From an uncultured Eubacteriales bacterium (GTDB taxonomy: Bacteria; Bacillota; Clostridia; Oscillospirales; CAG-382), in NCBI GenBank assembly GCA_900548115.1, contig URJL01000037.1, positions 1 through 20,996 of the forward strand: a DNA stretch of 20,996 nt, written 5' to 3'. Of the stretch, positions 1-8,344 are shown one piece after another (the stretch's first letter is position 1; every line of letters begins with the position of its first letter). The notes beneath the pieces are model-generated. The model saw nothing but the letters and a program-made list of their open reading frames with translations, searched no databases and was not told the DNA's origin. Made by a program: the position numbers and the translations under genes.

Positions 1-531
<531 letters not shown>

Positions 532-732
532 ATATCTCAGTGTCCCTAGACACCGAACGTTCTTAGAAGTTTGAGCTTTCTGCTCTCTTACTTTTTCCTT
601 GGGTAGTGTTTCTACTACTTTTTAGGAATTGACAAGTTTTTCTTTCTCGTCTATTCGTTGTTCAATTTTCAAAGTCCGATCACTCTCAGCAAAGCCCCGC
701 TCGCTTTCGCTCGCGCCGCTCTCGCTGACAGC
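532..732 (-). other. 16S rRNA leader with boxA-like element and hairpins
   Basis: About 200 nt lie between the predicted start near 732 and the 16S 5' end. On the minus strand the leader has CTTTGAAAATTGAACAA (657-674), which resembles the block preceding 16S genes in many Firmicutes and may act as a boxA-like antitermination site. A stem TCAGC(g)AGAGC / GCTTTGCTGA lies around 687-728. A tight GTGTC/GACAC hairpin at 540-553 sits just ahead of the mature 5' end. There is no credible coding sequence in 532-1043; it holds only this leader and the promoters listed separately. Confidence 0.65.
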
Positions 733-738
733 TTTAAT

Positions 739-767
739 AGAATACCACATCCAAATCCGTTTGTCAA
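739..767 (-). promoter_or_regulatory. proximal rrn promoter
   Basis: On the minus strand, TTGACA (762-767), a 17-bp spacer and TATTCT (739-744) form a near-consensus sigma-A promoter firing into the 16S leader. The bases just upstream (768-800) are runs of A on the transcribed-sense strand, as in an UP element. This fits a strong rRNA promoter. Confidence 0.85.
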
Positions 768-788
768 GCCCTTTTTTCACATTTTTTT

Positions 789-808
789 GATTTTTTTCGA
801 AAAAAATC
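789..808. repeat. perfect 20-bp AT-rich palindrome
   Basis: GATTTTTTTCGAAAAAAATC is its own reverse complement. It lies between the two candidate rrn promoters, about 20 bp upstream of the proximal -35 box. It could be part of an UP element or curved A-tract DNA, or an old terminator or operator. Function is unknown. Confidence 0.6.
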
Positions 809-887
809 GAGTTTCTTTGATTTTTTCCTCGATTCTCATGCGGTTAAGCACTTTTCGGTACTGAGAAACGCGAATCGAACACTCTTG

Positions 888-917
888 AGTATACCCTTTC
901 CCTTCGCTGTTATACAA
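888..917 (-). promoter_or_regulatory. possible distal rrn promoter
   Basis: On the minus strand, TTGTAT (912-917), an 18-bp spacer and TATACT (888-893) give a second, weaker sigma-A-like promoter about 150 bp upstream of the proximal one. Tandem rrn promoters are common; the spacing and -35 match are only fair here. Confidence 0.45.
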
Positions 918-973
918 CTTTTTCCTTATTTTTTCAAAAAACCGTGCAGATCGCGTGAAAAAGTGATTTTTTC

Positions 974-1002
974 TTGCAAAAGCGCGAGTTCTGTGTTACA
1001 AT
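974..1002 (+). promoter_or_regulatory. sigma-A promoter for ywlG-GH36
   Basis: TTGCAA (974-979), a 17-bp spacer and TACAAT (997-1002), with an extended -10 TGT directly before it. Transcription would start near 1009, about 35 nt before the ATG at 1044. The promoter diverges from the rRNA promoters on the other strand. Confidence 0.8.
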
Positions 1003-1043
1003 AATGGAAGTTATTTCCCGAAAGCCGAAAAAAGGAGATTTAT

Positions 1044-1613
1044 ATGCAGCAATCCGATTTTCTCAAAAAAGTTCAAAGCGATCTTTCGCTCGCGCTGAAC
1101 GAATTTTTTCCGATCGCAAAGCTTTCACCCCGTTCGCTTCTCGTCGTCGGCTGTTCGACAAGTGAAGTTTTGGGTGAAAAGATCGGCACACACGGAAGCG
1201 AAGAAACGGCAGACGTGATTTTTCGCACGCTTTACGATTTTTGTCGTGAGCATTCGTTATTTCTCGCCGCGCAATGCTGTGAGCATCTCAATCGCGCGCT
1301 GATTCTGGACAAAAGCAGTTGTGACGCACAGCTTTCAGCGAACCGTGTCAATGTTGTTCCGATGCCGCACGCGGGCGGCTCCTTTGCCGCCGCCGCTTAC
1401 CGTTCTTTTGCCGAACCGTGCGCGGTCGAGCACATCCGTGCCGACGCAGGCATTGACATCGGCGACACCTTTATCGGCATGCATTTGAAAGAAGTGGCGG
1501 TTCCGGTCCGCGTTTCGGTCTCTTCGATCGGTTCGGCTCACTTGACGCTTGCGCGGACAAGACTTCGTTACATCGGCGGTCCGCGTGCGGTTTACGACGA
1601 AACATTACTGTAA
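1044..1613 (+). CDS. ywlG: UPF0340 (DUF436, YwlG-like) family protein
   Basis: This 189-residue protein matches the conserved UPF0340 family. It has LVVGCSTSEVLGEKIGTHGS (about residues 33-52), the hallmark AAQCCEHLNRAL block (about 75-86) with a Cys-Cys-Glu-His cluster, and a glycine-rich GDTFIGMH segment near 141-148. No signal peptide or membrane segment is visible, so it should be cytoplasmic. The biochemical function of the family is not established, although the conserved CCEH cluster suggests a catalytic or metal-binding site (inference). AAAGGAG six nt upstream supports the ATG. The GH36 gene follows after 29 bp, so the two probably share a transcript. Length is normal for the family. 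Confidence 0.9.
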   Translation: MQQSDFLKKVQSDLSLALNEFFPIAKLSPRSLLVVGCSTSEVLGEKIGTHGSEETADVIFRTLYDFCREHSLFLAAQCCEHLNRALILDKSSCDAQLSANRVNVVPMPHAGGSFAAAAYRSFAEPCAVEHIRADAGIDIGDTFIGMHLKEVAVPVRVSVSSIGSAHLTLARTRLRYIGGPRAVYDETLL

Positions 1614-1642
1614 GATGCACAACATAATGAAAGGGGTTTCAC

Positions 1643-3835
1643 ATGAACATCCGATTTGATTCCGAAAAACAGATCTTCCGTTTGGATACAGAACATTCCG
1701 CCTATATTATGGCGGTACGCAAGAACGGCTATTTGCAGCACCTTTATTACGGCGCGCCGATTCACGACGACGATCTGGAATACATGCTTTCCAACGTCGT
1801 CAACGAATCCTTCAGCCCCTGGGCGCCTTCTGCCGGCGAAAAGTTTTTTGCGCTCGACACACAGCCGCAGGAATACTCTTGCAACGGTACGGGTGACTAC
1901 CGCATTTCCGCCTTTTCGGTCGAGATGCCGTGCGGCAGCTCGGCAACGGCACTGAAATATGTATCGCACCGCATTTTGGACGGAAAGCCGGCGCTTCCCG
2001 GTATGCCTTCGGTCTATATCGAATCGGGCGACCGCGCGAAAACACTTGAAATTACCATGCTCGATTCCCTTTCGGGAGCAGAGGTGATCCTTTCGTATTC
2101 GGTTGTGGAGGGTTTCGACGCCATCATGCGGCATGTCCGCGTCAAAAACACTTCCGATCGGTTCTTCAACATCGAAAAAGTCTACAGTGCCTGCGTCGAT
2201 TTTAACCGTTGTGATTTTGATCTTATTCATTTCTACGGTGTTTGGGCTGCCGAGCGCAGTGAAGACAGAAAGCCGCTTATCCGCGGCATTTCGGAGATCG
2301 CCAGCAAGCGCGGCTCCTCAAGCCACAATCACAACCCCTTTATCGCGCTTTGTTCGCACGATACGACCGAGGACTCAGGCGAGGCATACGGCTTTGCGCT
2401 TTGCTACAGCGGCAATTTTTCGGCGAAGGTCGAGGTCGACGGTTTTGAGCAGACCCGCGTTTTGATGGGCATCAATCCCGAGGATTTTCGTTGGCATCTC
2501 GCCCCCGGCGAGACCTTCACATCGCCCGAGGCGATCATGGTCTATTCCGCCGAAGGTCTCGGCGAAATGTCCCGCCGTTTTCACAAATTGATCCGCAAGC
2601 GCATCTGCCGCGGCAAATACCGCGATATTCGCCGCCCGATCCTGATCAACAACTGGGAGGCGACCTACTTTGATTTCGACACCGAAAAGCTTATAAAAAT
2701 CGCCCGTGCCGCCGCTCCGCTCGGCATTGAGATGCTGGTCATGGACGACGGCTGGTTCGGCAAGCGCAACAGCGACGCGTGCTCGATCGGCGACTGGGTG
2801 GTCAACGAAGAAAAGCTGCCCGGCGGTCTTTCGCGGCTGACCGACGAATTGAAAAAGCTCGGCATGAAATTCGGTCTTTGGTTTGAGCCGGAAATTGCTT
2901 CCTTCGACAGTGACATTTACCGCGCCCATCCCGACTGGGTTCTGCACGTTGCGGGGCGCGACCGTTCGGTCGGACGAGAAACGGCGGTTTTGGATTTTTC
3001 ACGCAAAGAAGTCGTCGATCATGTTTTCACGACGGTTTCAAATATTCTCCGCTCGGCGGACATTTCGTATGTCAAATGGGATTTCAACCGCAACTTGACC
3101 GAGGTCGGCTCGGCGGCGCTTCCTTCCGAACAGCAGAAGGAGGTGTTCCACCGTTATGTATTGGGCGTTTACGATCTTGCCGAGCGCCTGACGAGCGCTT
3201 TTCCCGACGTGCTGTTTGAAGGCTGTTCGGGCGGCGGCGGACGTTTTGACGTCGGAATGCTTTACTATTTCCCGCAGATCTGGACAAGTGACGACACCGA
3301 CGCATTCGAGCGCACGCGCATTCAGTACGGCACATCATTCCTTTATCCCGTAAGCGCTATGTCCGCGCACGTTTCGGCATCTCCGAATCATCAGACACAC
3401 CGCGCCATGCCTTTTTCGACGCGCGGCGACGTGGCGACAAGCGGAAGCTTCGGCTATGAACTGGATCTGAGCATTCTTTCGGACAAAGAAAAAGAGCAGG
3501 TCAAAATGCAGGTCGAGCGTTACAAGGCGCTGCACGACACGATTGCGAACGGCGACTTTTACCGTTTGGTAAGTCCGTTTGAAAACCCTCGCTTCTGCGC
3601 ATGGGAGAGCGTTTCGGAGGACAGGTCGCAGGCAGTTCTCACCTATGTCGTAACACGCACGACCATTAAGGGACGCTATTTTGTCCGTCTCAAGGGACTG
3701 ATTCCCGACGCGCGTTATCGCGAAAAGGCAAGCGGAAAAGTTTATTACGGCGACACGCTGATGAACGCGGGACTCAACCTCGGAAACGATCTGCCCGACG
3801 CTTCCTCCGCCGTTATGGTATTTGACCGTATTTGA
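1643..3835 (+). CDS. GH36 family alpha-galactosidase
   Basis: This 730-residue enzyme should hydrolyse terminal alpha-1,6-galactosides such as melibiose, raffinose and stachyose. The N-terminal beta-sandwich covers about residues 1-325, the catalytic barrel about 330-640, and a C-terminal beta domain the rest. Visible catalytic landmarks are MDDGWFG (367-373), KWDFNR with nucleophile D480, CSGGGGRFD (528-536) and WTSDDTDA with acid/base D550. The 70-residue spacing of the two aspartates equals that of D478/D548 in characterised Geobacillus GH36 enzymes. There is no signal peptide, so it acts inside the cell after uptake of oligosaccharides; no transporter is in this window. AAAGGGG six nt before the ATG is the ribosome site. 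It is cotranscribed with the preceding UPF0340 gene, and a strong hairpin terminator follows. Confidence 0.95.
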   Translation: MNIRFDSEKQIFRLDTEHSAYIMAVRKNGYLQHLYYGAPIHDDDLEYMLSNVVNESFSPWAPSAGEKFFALDTQPQEYSCNGTGDYRISAFSVEMPCGSSATALKYVSHRILDGKPALPGMPSVYIESGDRAKTLEITMLDSLSGAEVILSYSVVEGFDAIMRHVRVKNTSDRFFNIEKVYSACVDFNRCDFDLIHFYGVWAAERSEDRKPLIRGISEIASKRGSSSHNHNPFIALCSHDTTEDSGEAYGFALCYSGNFSAKVEVDGFEQTRVLMGINPEDFRWHLAPGETFTSPEAIMVYSAEGLGEMSRRFHKLIRKRICRGKYRDIRRPILINNWEATYFDFDTEKLIKIARAAAPLGIEMLVMDDGWFGKRNSDACSIGDWVVNEEKLPGGLSRLTDELKKLGMKFGLWFEPEIASFDSDIYRAHPDWVLHVAGRDRSVGRETAVLDFSRKEVVDHVFTTVSNILRSADISYVKWDFNRNLTEVGSAALPSEQQKEVFHRYVLGVYDLAERLTSAFPDVLFEGCSGGGGRFDVGMLYYFPQIWTSDDTDAFERTRIQYGTSFLYPVSAMSAHVSASPNHQTHRAMPFSTRGDVATSGSFGYELDLSILSDKEKEQVKMQVERYKALHDTIANGDFYRLVSPFENPRFCAWESVSEDRSQAVLTYVVTRTTIKGRYFVRLKGLIPDARYREKASGKVYYGDTLMNAGLNLGNDLPDASSAVMVFDRI

Positions 3836-3850
3836 CCGCAAATACTTTTT

Positions 3851-3885
3851 GGGGCGAATTCTTTTCGAATTCGCCCCTCTTTTTT
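3851..3885 (+). terminator. intrinsic terminator of the ywlG-GH36 unit
   Basis: GGGGCGAATTC and GAATTCGCCCC form an 11-bp perfect stem with a TTTTC loop (3851-3877), followed by TCTTTTTT. It begins 15 bp after the GH36 stop codon. Confidence 0.93.
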
Positions 3886-3908
3886 GCGCATACGGGGCAA
3901 GAAAGCGC

Positions 3909-3947
3909 AAAAAGCCTCCCGCCGTCTCTTTTCGAGACAGCAGGAGG
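3909..3947 (-). terminator. intrinsic terminator of the large minus-strand operon
   Basis: On the minus strand the 14-bp stem 3934-3947 / 3915-3928, with loop GAAAA, is fully paired if two G-U wobbles are allowed, and it is followed by CTTTTT (3914-3909). On the plus strand the same two positions would be C-A mismatches, so the hairpin is built for minus-strand transcripts. It sits 27 bp past the stop of the beta-helix lipoprotein gene. Confidence 0.9.
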
Positions 3948-3974
3948 TTTTCGTTCTGTAAATTATAAATTCGG

Positions 3975-6374
3975 TTATGCCGCCTGTTCTTCGGCTTCGG
4001 CTTCGGCTGCCGCTTTGGCGGCTTCTTTTGCCGCTTCCTCGGCTTTCTTTTCCTCATCGTTCATAAGGAATACGATGATCGGGTCTTCCTCATGGAAGGT
4101 TCCGGCAAGAATCGTGATTGCTCTGCTGTTAAACGGCTCGTTCTTTCCCAGTACATAGCCCAAAGCGCGATCAAAATACTGCACATAGGTGTTATGGCGG
4201 AAGGTAATCTTCAAATCGCCTCCCTCGTTGTAGCGAACTATATTGCCCTTGGAATAGGCGAAAATATTATCCTCGACCACATAATTCGTCACATCGTCCA
4301 CGATTTGGAAGCTGTTGTGCAAAGCGCCGCCGCCCTCACGTCCGACACTGCCCCAACCGTAACAGCCGTTCAAAGTGATGTTGTCGTGAACATGCACGTT
4401 TTCAAGCTTGCTTCCGGGGGTTGCGCCGCGGTTATAATATTCGATCGACCAGTGGCACAGCTCGATGATATTGCGATCATATTCGATGTTTTTCATCACG
4501 ATCACCTGATCGTTTGTGGAATACTGGTGCGTGATACCCGTGTCGTAGATCTGATAGATCCAGTTGTTGGCGACATGATAGCCGTCACAGCCGCCGTATA
4601 CCTCGACCGCGTTGCCGTAACGGGTCGTGTTGCCGCCGTCAAAGCCCTTTAAGATCGAGCCGCCGATCCATGCGAAGATACAGTTGGTAACCGTGCGGTT
4701 TTCGACGGTTCCCGATCCGACACCGTGCGAGCCGCCGAAGATAAACATCAGATTGTCGACGGTATTGTCCTTTGTGCTTCCCTGGAACAGATTGCCCGAT
4801 TCGCAGATCTCAATCGATTTGAAGCGCCTGCCGGGGTTTCCGCCCTCGCAGTAGAGGTACAGATCGCCCGTGTCGAGATTCGAGCAGAATTGCAGATCGG
4901 CGCTGAGGTCATGATAGTCGGAAAAATCATTTTTCCCTACGATCTGAAGCTCGCCGATGGTCTCGTCGTACCGTCCGACCTCGCCGGAATAATCAAACAC
5001 GATATTCCCGACATTCTCGAGCGCGTAATAACAGCGGTAAACGTTTTCCACGTCGGTCTCGTTCCAGAAGGACGGATCGGCATAGTTGCGGCGCGAACCG
5101 TTGATGATCGGTTTTGCACCTTCGCCGTAAGCGGAATAAGTAACGCCGGGCATACCCTTGATCTTGCCGCGGAATTCGTCGCCGCGGCGGAACAAAACGA
5201 TATCGCCGAAAGCAAGCCCCGAAATATTCAGTCTATCGATCGACGCCCACGCCGTCTGCGGCGATTTTCCGTCGTTCTGATCGTTTCCGTCGTTGGATAT
5301 GTAATAGATTGTGTTGTGCGATCCTTCGGGCAGGGAGGTATACTCCGAGGTCGAATTGACCACCGCCGCGCGGTATTCTTTTGCCTTTTCGTCGATCTCG
5401 TTCAAAAGCTCGGTATCGTCAAAACGGGCATATTTCATCTCGCGCGTGAAGGTTTCGTTTTCGATGGTATATTCGATGTTTTCTTTTACAAGCGACTCGT
5501 CGAAATACTCTTTTGCAAAATTTTCGGCTTCGGTAATTCTGTCCAAAAAAATGCCGCTGCAAAGCGCGATATTGCCCGCCTCATCGACGCGGACCGCCGT
5601 CTGCATGGGAGAAAGACTGCTGTCGAGCAACGAAAGGAAGGGTTCCTTGTCCTCGCGCTCGAGCATGATCTCGCGGGTCGCGCCCGACTTTTTCGGAATG
5701 CTCTTGCCCGTCGCCATCGAAATGCCGTACTGATCGTAGACAAAGCTGCGGATCCCGTCCGCGATCGACTTATACTCGTCGCTCGAATAGGTCACGGCAT
5801 ATTCGCTTATGTCCGCGCCGTTGATCGTAAAGCTCTTGACGGGATAGTCATAATGCGAAACGACCTTTTGCGAGGGTTCTGCCGATACGGTGCAGGTGTC
5901 GGGATGAATAAATTCATCGATAAATGTCTGCACGGCATCGCCGATGTAGCGGTCGTCTCCGGCGAGGATCGCAATGCGCGTGCCGGATTGCATGATCGCC
6001 GTGTCGCGTGCTTTGGAAAGTTCGCCTGCCGCAAGTCCGCTTTCCTCACGGTTGGTGTGTCCGACCAAAATCTCGTTGTCCTGCCTTTGATATTCGGCAT
6101 ATCCCGCTTTTTCAAAGTCGGATTTTACTTCCAGCTCCACACCCGTGTTTTCGAGAATGGCGTTTTTGAGTGCGATACACGCGGAAAGCACCTCTGCCGG
6201 CGCATTTTCGGCGCGGACGATATCGAACTTGGACGTTCCGTCCGCCTCGATCACGTTGAAAAGGTTCTCATCGACGGTGTAACGAAAAACCTTTTTGTCG
6301 GATTTCTTCCCGCAGGAGGCAAGCGTTCCCGCCGTCAAAAGGACGGCAAGGGCAAGGCAAATCAGTTTTTTCAT
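3975..6374 (-). CDS. lipoprotein with N-terminal alpha/beta repeats and C-terminal right-handed beta-helix
   Basis: This 799-residue protein begins with a lipoprotein signal peptide (hydrophobic 4-17, lipobox LASC, lipidated C21), so it should be anchored outside the membrane. Residues about 30-310 hold two similar alpha/beta segments (EILVGHTNRE near 101; ISEYAVTYSSDE near 189) resembling the non-catalytic N-terminal domain of some glycoside hydrolases. From about 355 (YYISNDGNDQNDGKSP) to 770 it is a parallel beta-helix with Asn/Gly/Val-rich turns (VTNCIFAW, VANNWIYQIYDTGITHQ), as in polysaccharide lyases and related surface proteins. The tail (774-799) is almost only Ala, Glu and Lys. AAAGGAAT precedes the ATG. 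It is the last gene of the operon, and its beta-helix is a paralogue of the next gene upstream. Substrate and enzymatic activity are unknown; carbohydrate binding or cleavage is inference. Confidence 0.8.
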   Translation of the reverse strand: MKKLICLALAVLLTAGTLASCGKKSDKKVFRYTVDENLFNVIEADGTSKFDIVRAENAPAEVLSACIALKNAILENTGVELEVKSDFEKAGYAEYQRQDNEILVGHTNREESGLAAGELSKARDTAIMQSGTRIAILAGDDRYIGDAVQTFIDEFIHPDTCTVSAEPSQKVVSHYDYPVKSFTINGADISEYAVTYSSDEYKSIADGIRSFVYDQYGISMATGKSIPKKSGATREIMLEREDKEPFLSLLDSSLSPMQTAVRVDEAGNIALCSGIFLDRITEAENFAKEYFDESLVKENIEYTIENETFTREMKYARFDDTELLNEIDEKAKEYRAAVVNSTSEYTSLPEGSHNTIYYISNDGNDQNDGKSPQTAWASIDRLNISGLAFGDIVLFRRGDEFRGKIKGMPGVTYSAYGEGAKPIINGSRRNYADPSFWNETDVENVYRCYYALENVGNIVFDYSGEVGRYDETIGELQIVGKNDFSDYHDLSADLQFCSNLDTGDLYLYCEGGNPGRRFKSIEICESGNLFQGSTKDNTVDNLMFIFGGSHGVGSGTVENRTVTNCIFAWIGGSILKGFDGGNTTRYGNAVEVYGGCDGYHVANNWIYQIYDTGITHQYSTNDQVIVMKNIEYDRNIIELCHWSIEYYNRGATPGSKLENVHVHDNITLNGCYGWGSVGREGGGALHNSFQIVDDVTNYVVEDNIFAYSKGNIVRYNEGGDLKITFRHNTYVQYFDRALGYVLGKNEPFNSRAITILAGTFHEEDPIIVFLMNDEEKKAEEAAKEAAKAAAEAEAEEQAA

Positions 6375-6421
6375 CGGCTTATTCCTTTCAAGTCAAATGT
6401 GCCCAAAAAGAGATCACTTGA

Positions 6422-7822
6422 TTATTTGGTATAATAAATGATGGGGTTTTCCTCGTGATACAGCTCCTCTATATTTTCGGCGACGCATTCATCATAGGTG
6501 TATTCCTTGCCGAAGATCCAGCCGAGGTACTTATAAGGGTTCTGAATGTAGGTGTTGTGACGGTAAACCACCTTGCGGTCGCCGCCGTCATCCTCGATAC
6601 GGATAAGAAAATGGTTGCTTCGGTCGAAAATGTTGTTTTCGATGACGAAGTTTACAACATTGTCGGTAAGACCGAAGCTGTTGCAGTGGGTCGCGCACTT
6701 GTCGGGTCGCTGTTCACCCCATCCGAAGCCGGCAAGGCGGCAGATGTTGTCGTGAATATGGGAATTTTCCACAAGACGGATCGCCTTGGGATCGTCAAAA
6801 CGGTTGTAATATTCGATCGACCAGTTACAGTATTCGATCAGATTGTCCTTGTATTCGACGTTCTTCATCGTACAGTTTCCGTCTGCGGAATGCGAGCACT
6901 GATGCGTGATACCCGTGTCGTAGATCTGATAGATCCAGTTATTGCAAACGTGATAACCGTCCACCGAACCGTAAATCTCGACGGCGTTTCCGTAACGGGT
7001 GTGGTTTCCTCCGCCGTAGCCCTTGAGCACCGATCCGCCGATCCACGCAAAAATATTGTTGGTAACGGTAAGATTTTTAACTCCGCCCGAGCCGACGCCG
7101 TGCGAACCCGTATACATGATGAACAGATTGTCGACCGTCACATTGTTGGCACGAACGCCGAAGCAGTTGCCCGCCTCGCCGATCTCGATCGATTTGTACA
7201 CATCCGCGGGGTTGCCGAGGTCGCAGTAAAGATACAGCGAATAATCGTGAATATTGTTGTAGAACTGTCCGTTTTCGCAAAGATCCTCGATTCCGTCAAA
7301 CTGATAGGAATGATGGAATCGCATAATCTCGTCGGGGCTTTTGAAAACGCCGACCTTTCCCTTATAATTTCCGGGAACTTTTTCGATATCGAAGGCGATA
7401 ATGCCGACGTTGTCCATCTTTTCCGAGCAGAGGTATACGTTTTCAAGTCCTTCGACTTTATCCCATCTGATTTTTGCATAATTCATGCGCGAACCGTTGA
7501 TGATCGGCTTTGGTCCTTTGCCGTAAGCGGAATAGGTTACGCCGTCGGTCGTACACATAAGCTTTCCGCGAAATTCACAGCCGCGCTCAAACAAAACGGC
7601 ATCGCCGGGGCAAAGAGTGAGCGACTGTACCTTGGCAATGGTCGCAAACGCGCTTTCGGGCGACTTCCCGTCGTTTTCATCGTTTCCGCTGCCCGAAACA
7701 TAATAGACCGTTCCCGTAAAATCGGTCTTGTTTTCGGAATTCAAAATGGCGTTTTTGTACGCCTGTGCTTTCTCATCGATCGACTGCATAACGGCAGCGT
7801 CGGCGATCTTTCTTTCAGACAT
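6422..7822 (-). CDS. right-handed beta-helix protein without a signal peptide
   Basis: This 466-residue protein parallels the C-terminal half of the downstream lipoprotein. It opens with an IDEKAQAYKNAILNS helix, then YYVSGSGNDENDGKSP, HGVGSGGVKNLTVTNNIFAWIG-type coils, and NNWIYQIYDTGITHQ, the last identical in both proteins. It has no N-terminal hydrophobic segment, lipobox or other export signal, unlike its paralogue. Either it is cytoplasmic, it leaves by another route, or it has lost its leader. GAGGG six nt before the ATG marks the start. It lies 15 bp after the S26 peptidase gene and 47 bp before the lipoprotein gene, in the same operon. The most likely general role is carbohydrate recognition or cleavage, but no catalytic residues can be named from sequence alone. 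Confidence 0.75.
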   Translation of the reverse strand: MSERKIADAAVMQSIDEKAQAYKNAILNSENKTDFTGTVYYVSGSGNDENDGKSPESAFATIAKVQSLTLCPGDAVLFERGCEFRGKLMCTTDGVTYSAYGKGPKPIINGSRMNYAKIRWDKVEGLENVYLCSEKMDNVGIIAFDIEKVPGNYKGKVGVFKSPDEIMRFHHSYQFDGIEDLCENGQFYNNIHDYSLYLYCDLGNPADVYKSIEIGEAGNCFGVRANNVTVDNLFIMYTGSHGVGSGGVKNLTVTNNIFAWIGGSVLKGYGGGNHTRYGNAVEIYGSVDGYHVCNNWIYQIYDTGITHQCSHSADGNCTMKNVEYKDNLIEYCNWSIEYYNRFDDPKAIRLVENSHIHDNICRLAGFGWGEQRPDKCATHCNSFGLTDNVVNFVIENNIFDRSNHFLIRIEDDGGDRKVVYRHNTYIQNPYKYLGWIFGKEYTYDECVAENIEELYHEENPIIYYTK

Positions 7823-7837
7823 GTTTTTCCCTCTTTT

Positions 7838-8344
7838 TTACTTTCCATGTTTTTTTATCTTTTCGTATGCAGCCCGCAGTTTCAAAACAAAACGGCGGAT
7901 AAAAAAGCATCTGCACCAAAAAAACACATAAATTTTGTATCCCGCTCCGTCAAGGCGGACCGTTCTTTCGCCCCGTTCGATGTGGGACACGACGGCAATG
8001 ACCGCATCGTCGCGCACTCCTTTTTCGGGCAAGAGCTGATTGTCGCCGCAAAGAGTATACGTTCCGTTTTTCTCACATTTTATCACGCGATGAAGAACAT
8101 ATTGCCCGTTCGGGCGGCGATAGAGAGCTATATCGTACCGTTTGAGCGGAAGAAGCGCTTTTTTCAAAACGACCGTATCGGTGCGGTCGCGCAAAAGCGG
8201 CTTCATGCTGGTTCCCGCCGTAATAAGACGAAACGTTCCGCCGTTTTGCACCGTATCGCGAATCAGCGGCACAAGAGTCTTCATCGACGCACGGACGGCG
8301 CTTTTTTCTTCGGCTCCGAACGGATCGATTTTTTTACGCTTCAT
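7838..8344 (-). CDS. S24/S26 family (signal-peptidase-like) serine peptidase
   Basis: A 168-residue protein of the signal peptidase I/LexA fold. It has TAGTSMKPLL with nucleophile S46, a YDIALYRRPNG strand (70-80), then VLHRVI with H85 where bacterial signal peptidases carry the catalytic Lys, and a CGDNQ turn (99-103). The Ser-His pairing is the SipW/ER-type arrangement. There is no N-terminal membrane anchor; the only hydrophobic stretch is near the C-terminus (about 136-155) and is interrupted by Arg and Cys. I chose the ATG at 8344, which overlaps the pqqD-like stop by 11 nt (ATGAAGCGTAA), because longer forms lie wholly within pqqD. Translational coupling is likely. It may cleave a leader peptide or a secreted protein made with this operon; the substrate is unknown. 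Confidence 0.8.
   Translation of the reverse strand: MKRKKIDPFGAEEKSAVRASMKTLVPLIRDTVQNGGTFRLITAGTSMKPLLRDRTDTVVLKKALLPLKRYDIALYRRPNGQYVLHRVIKCEKNGTYTLCGDNQLLPEKGVRDDAVIAVVSHIERGERTVRLDGAGYKIYVFFWCRCFFIRRFVLKLRAAYEKIKKHGK

Noticed and set aside
6375..6421. Possible attenuator (CAAGT...ACTTG) between the two beta-helix genes
   Set aside because: Only 5 bp of stem around a 22-nt loop and no T-run; no promoter is seen in the gap either.
4725..6434. Long plus-strand open frame (569 codons) opposite the beta-helix lipoprotein gene
   Set aside because: It mirrors the codon structure of the real minus-strand gene, has no ribosome site or recognisable domain, and runs through the start region of that gene.
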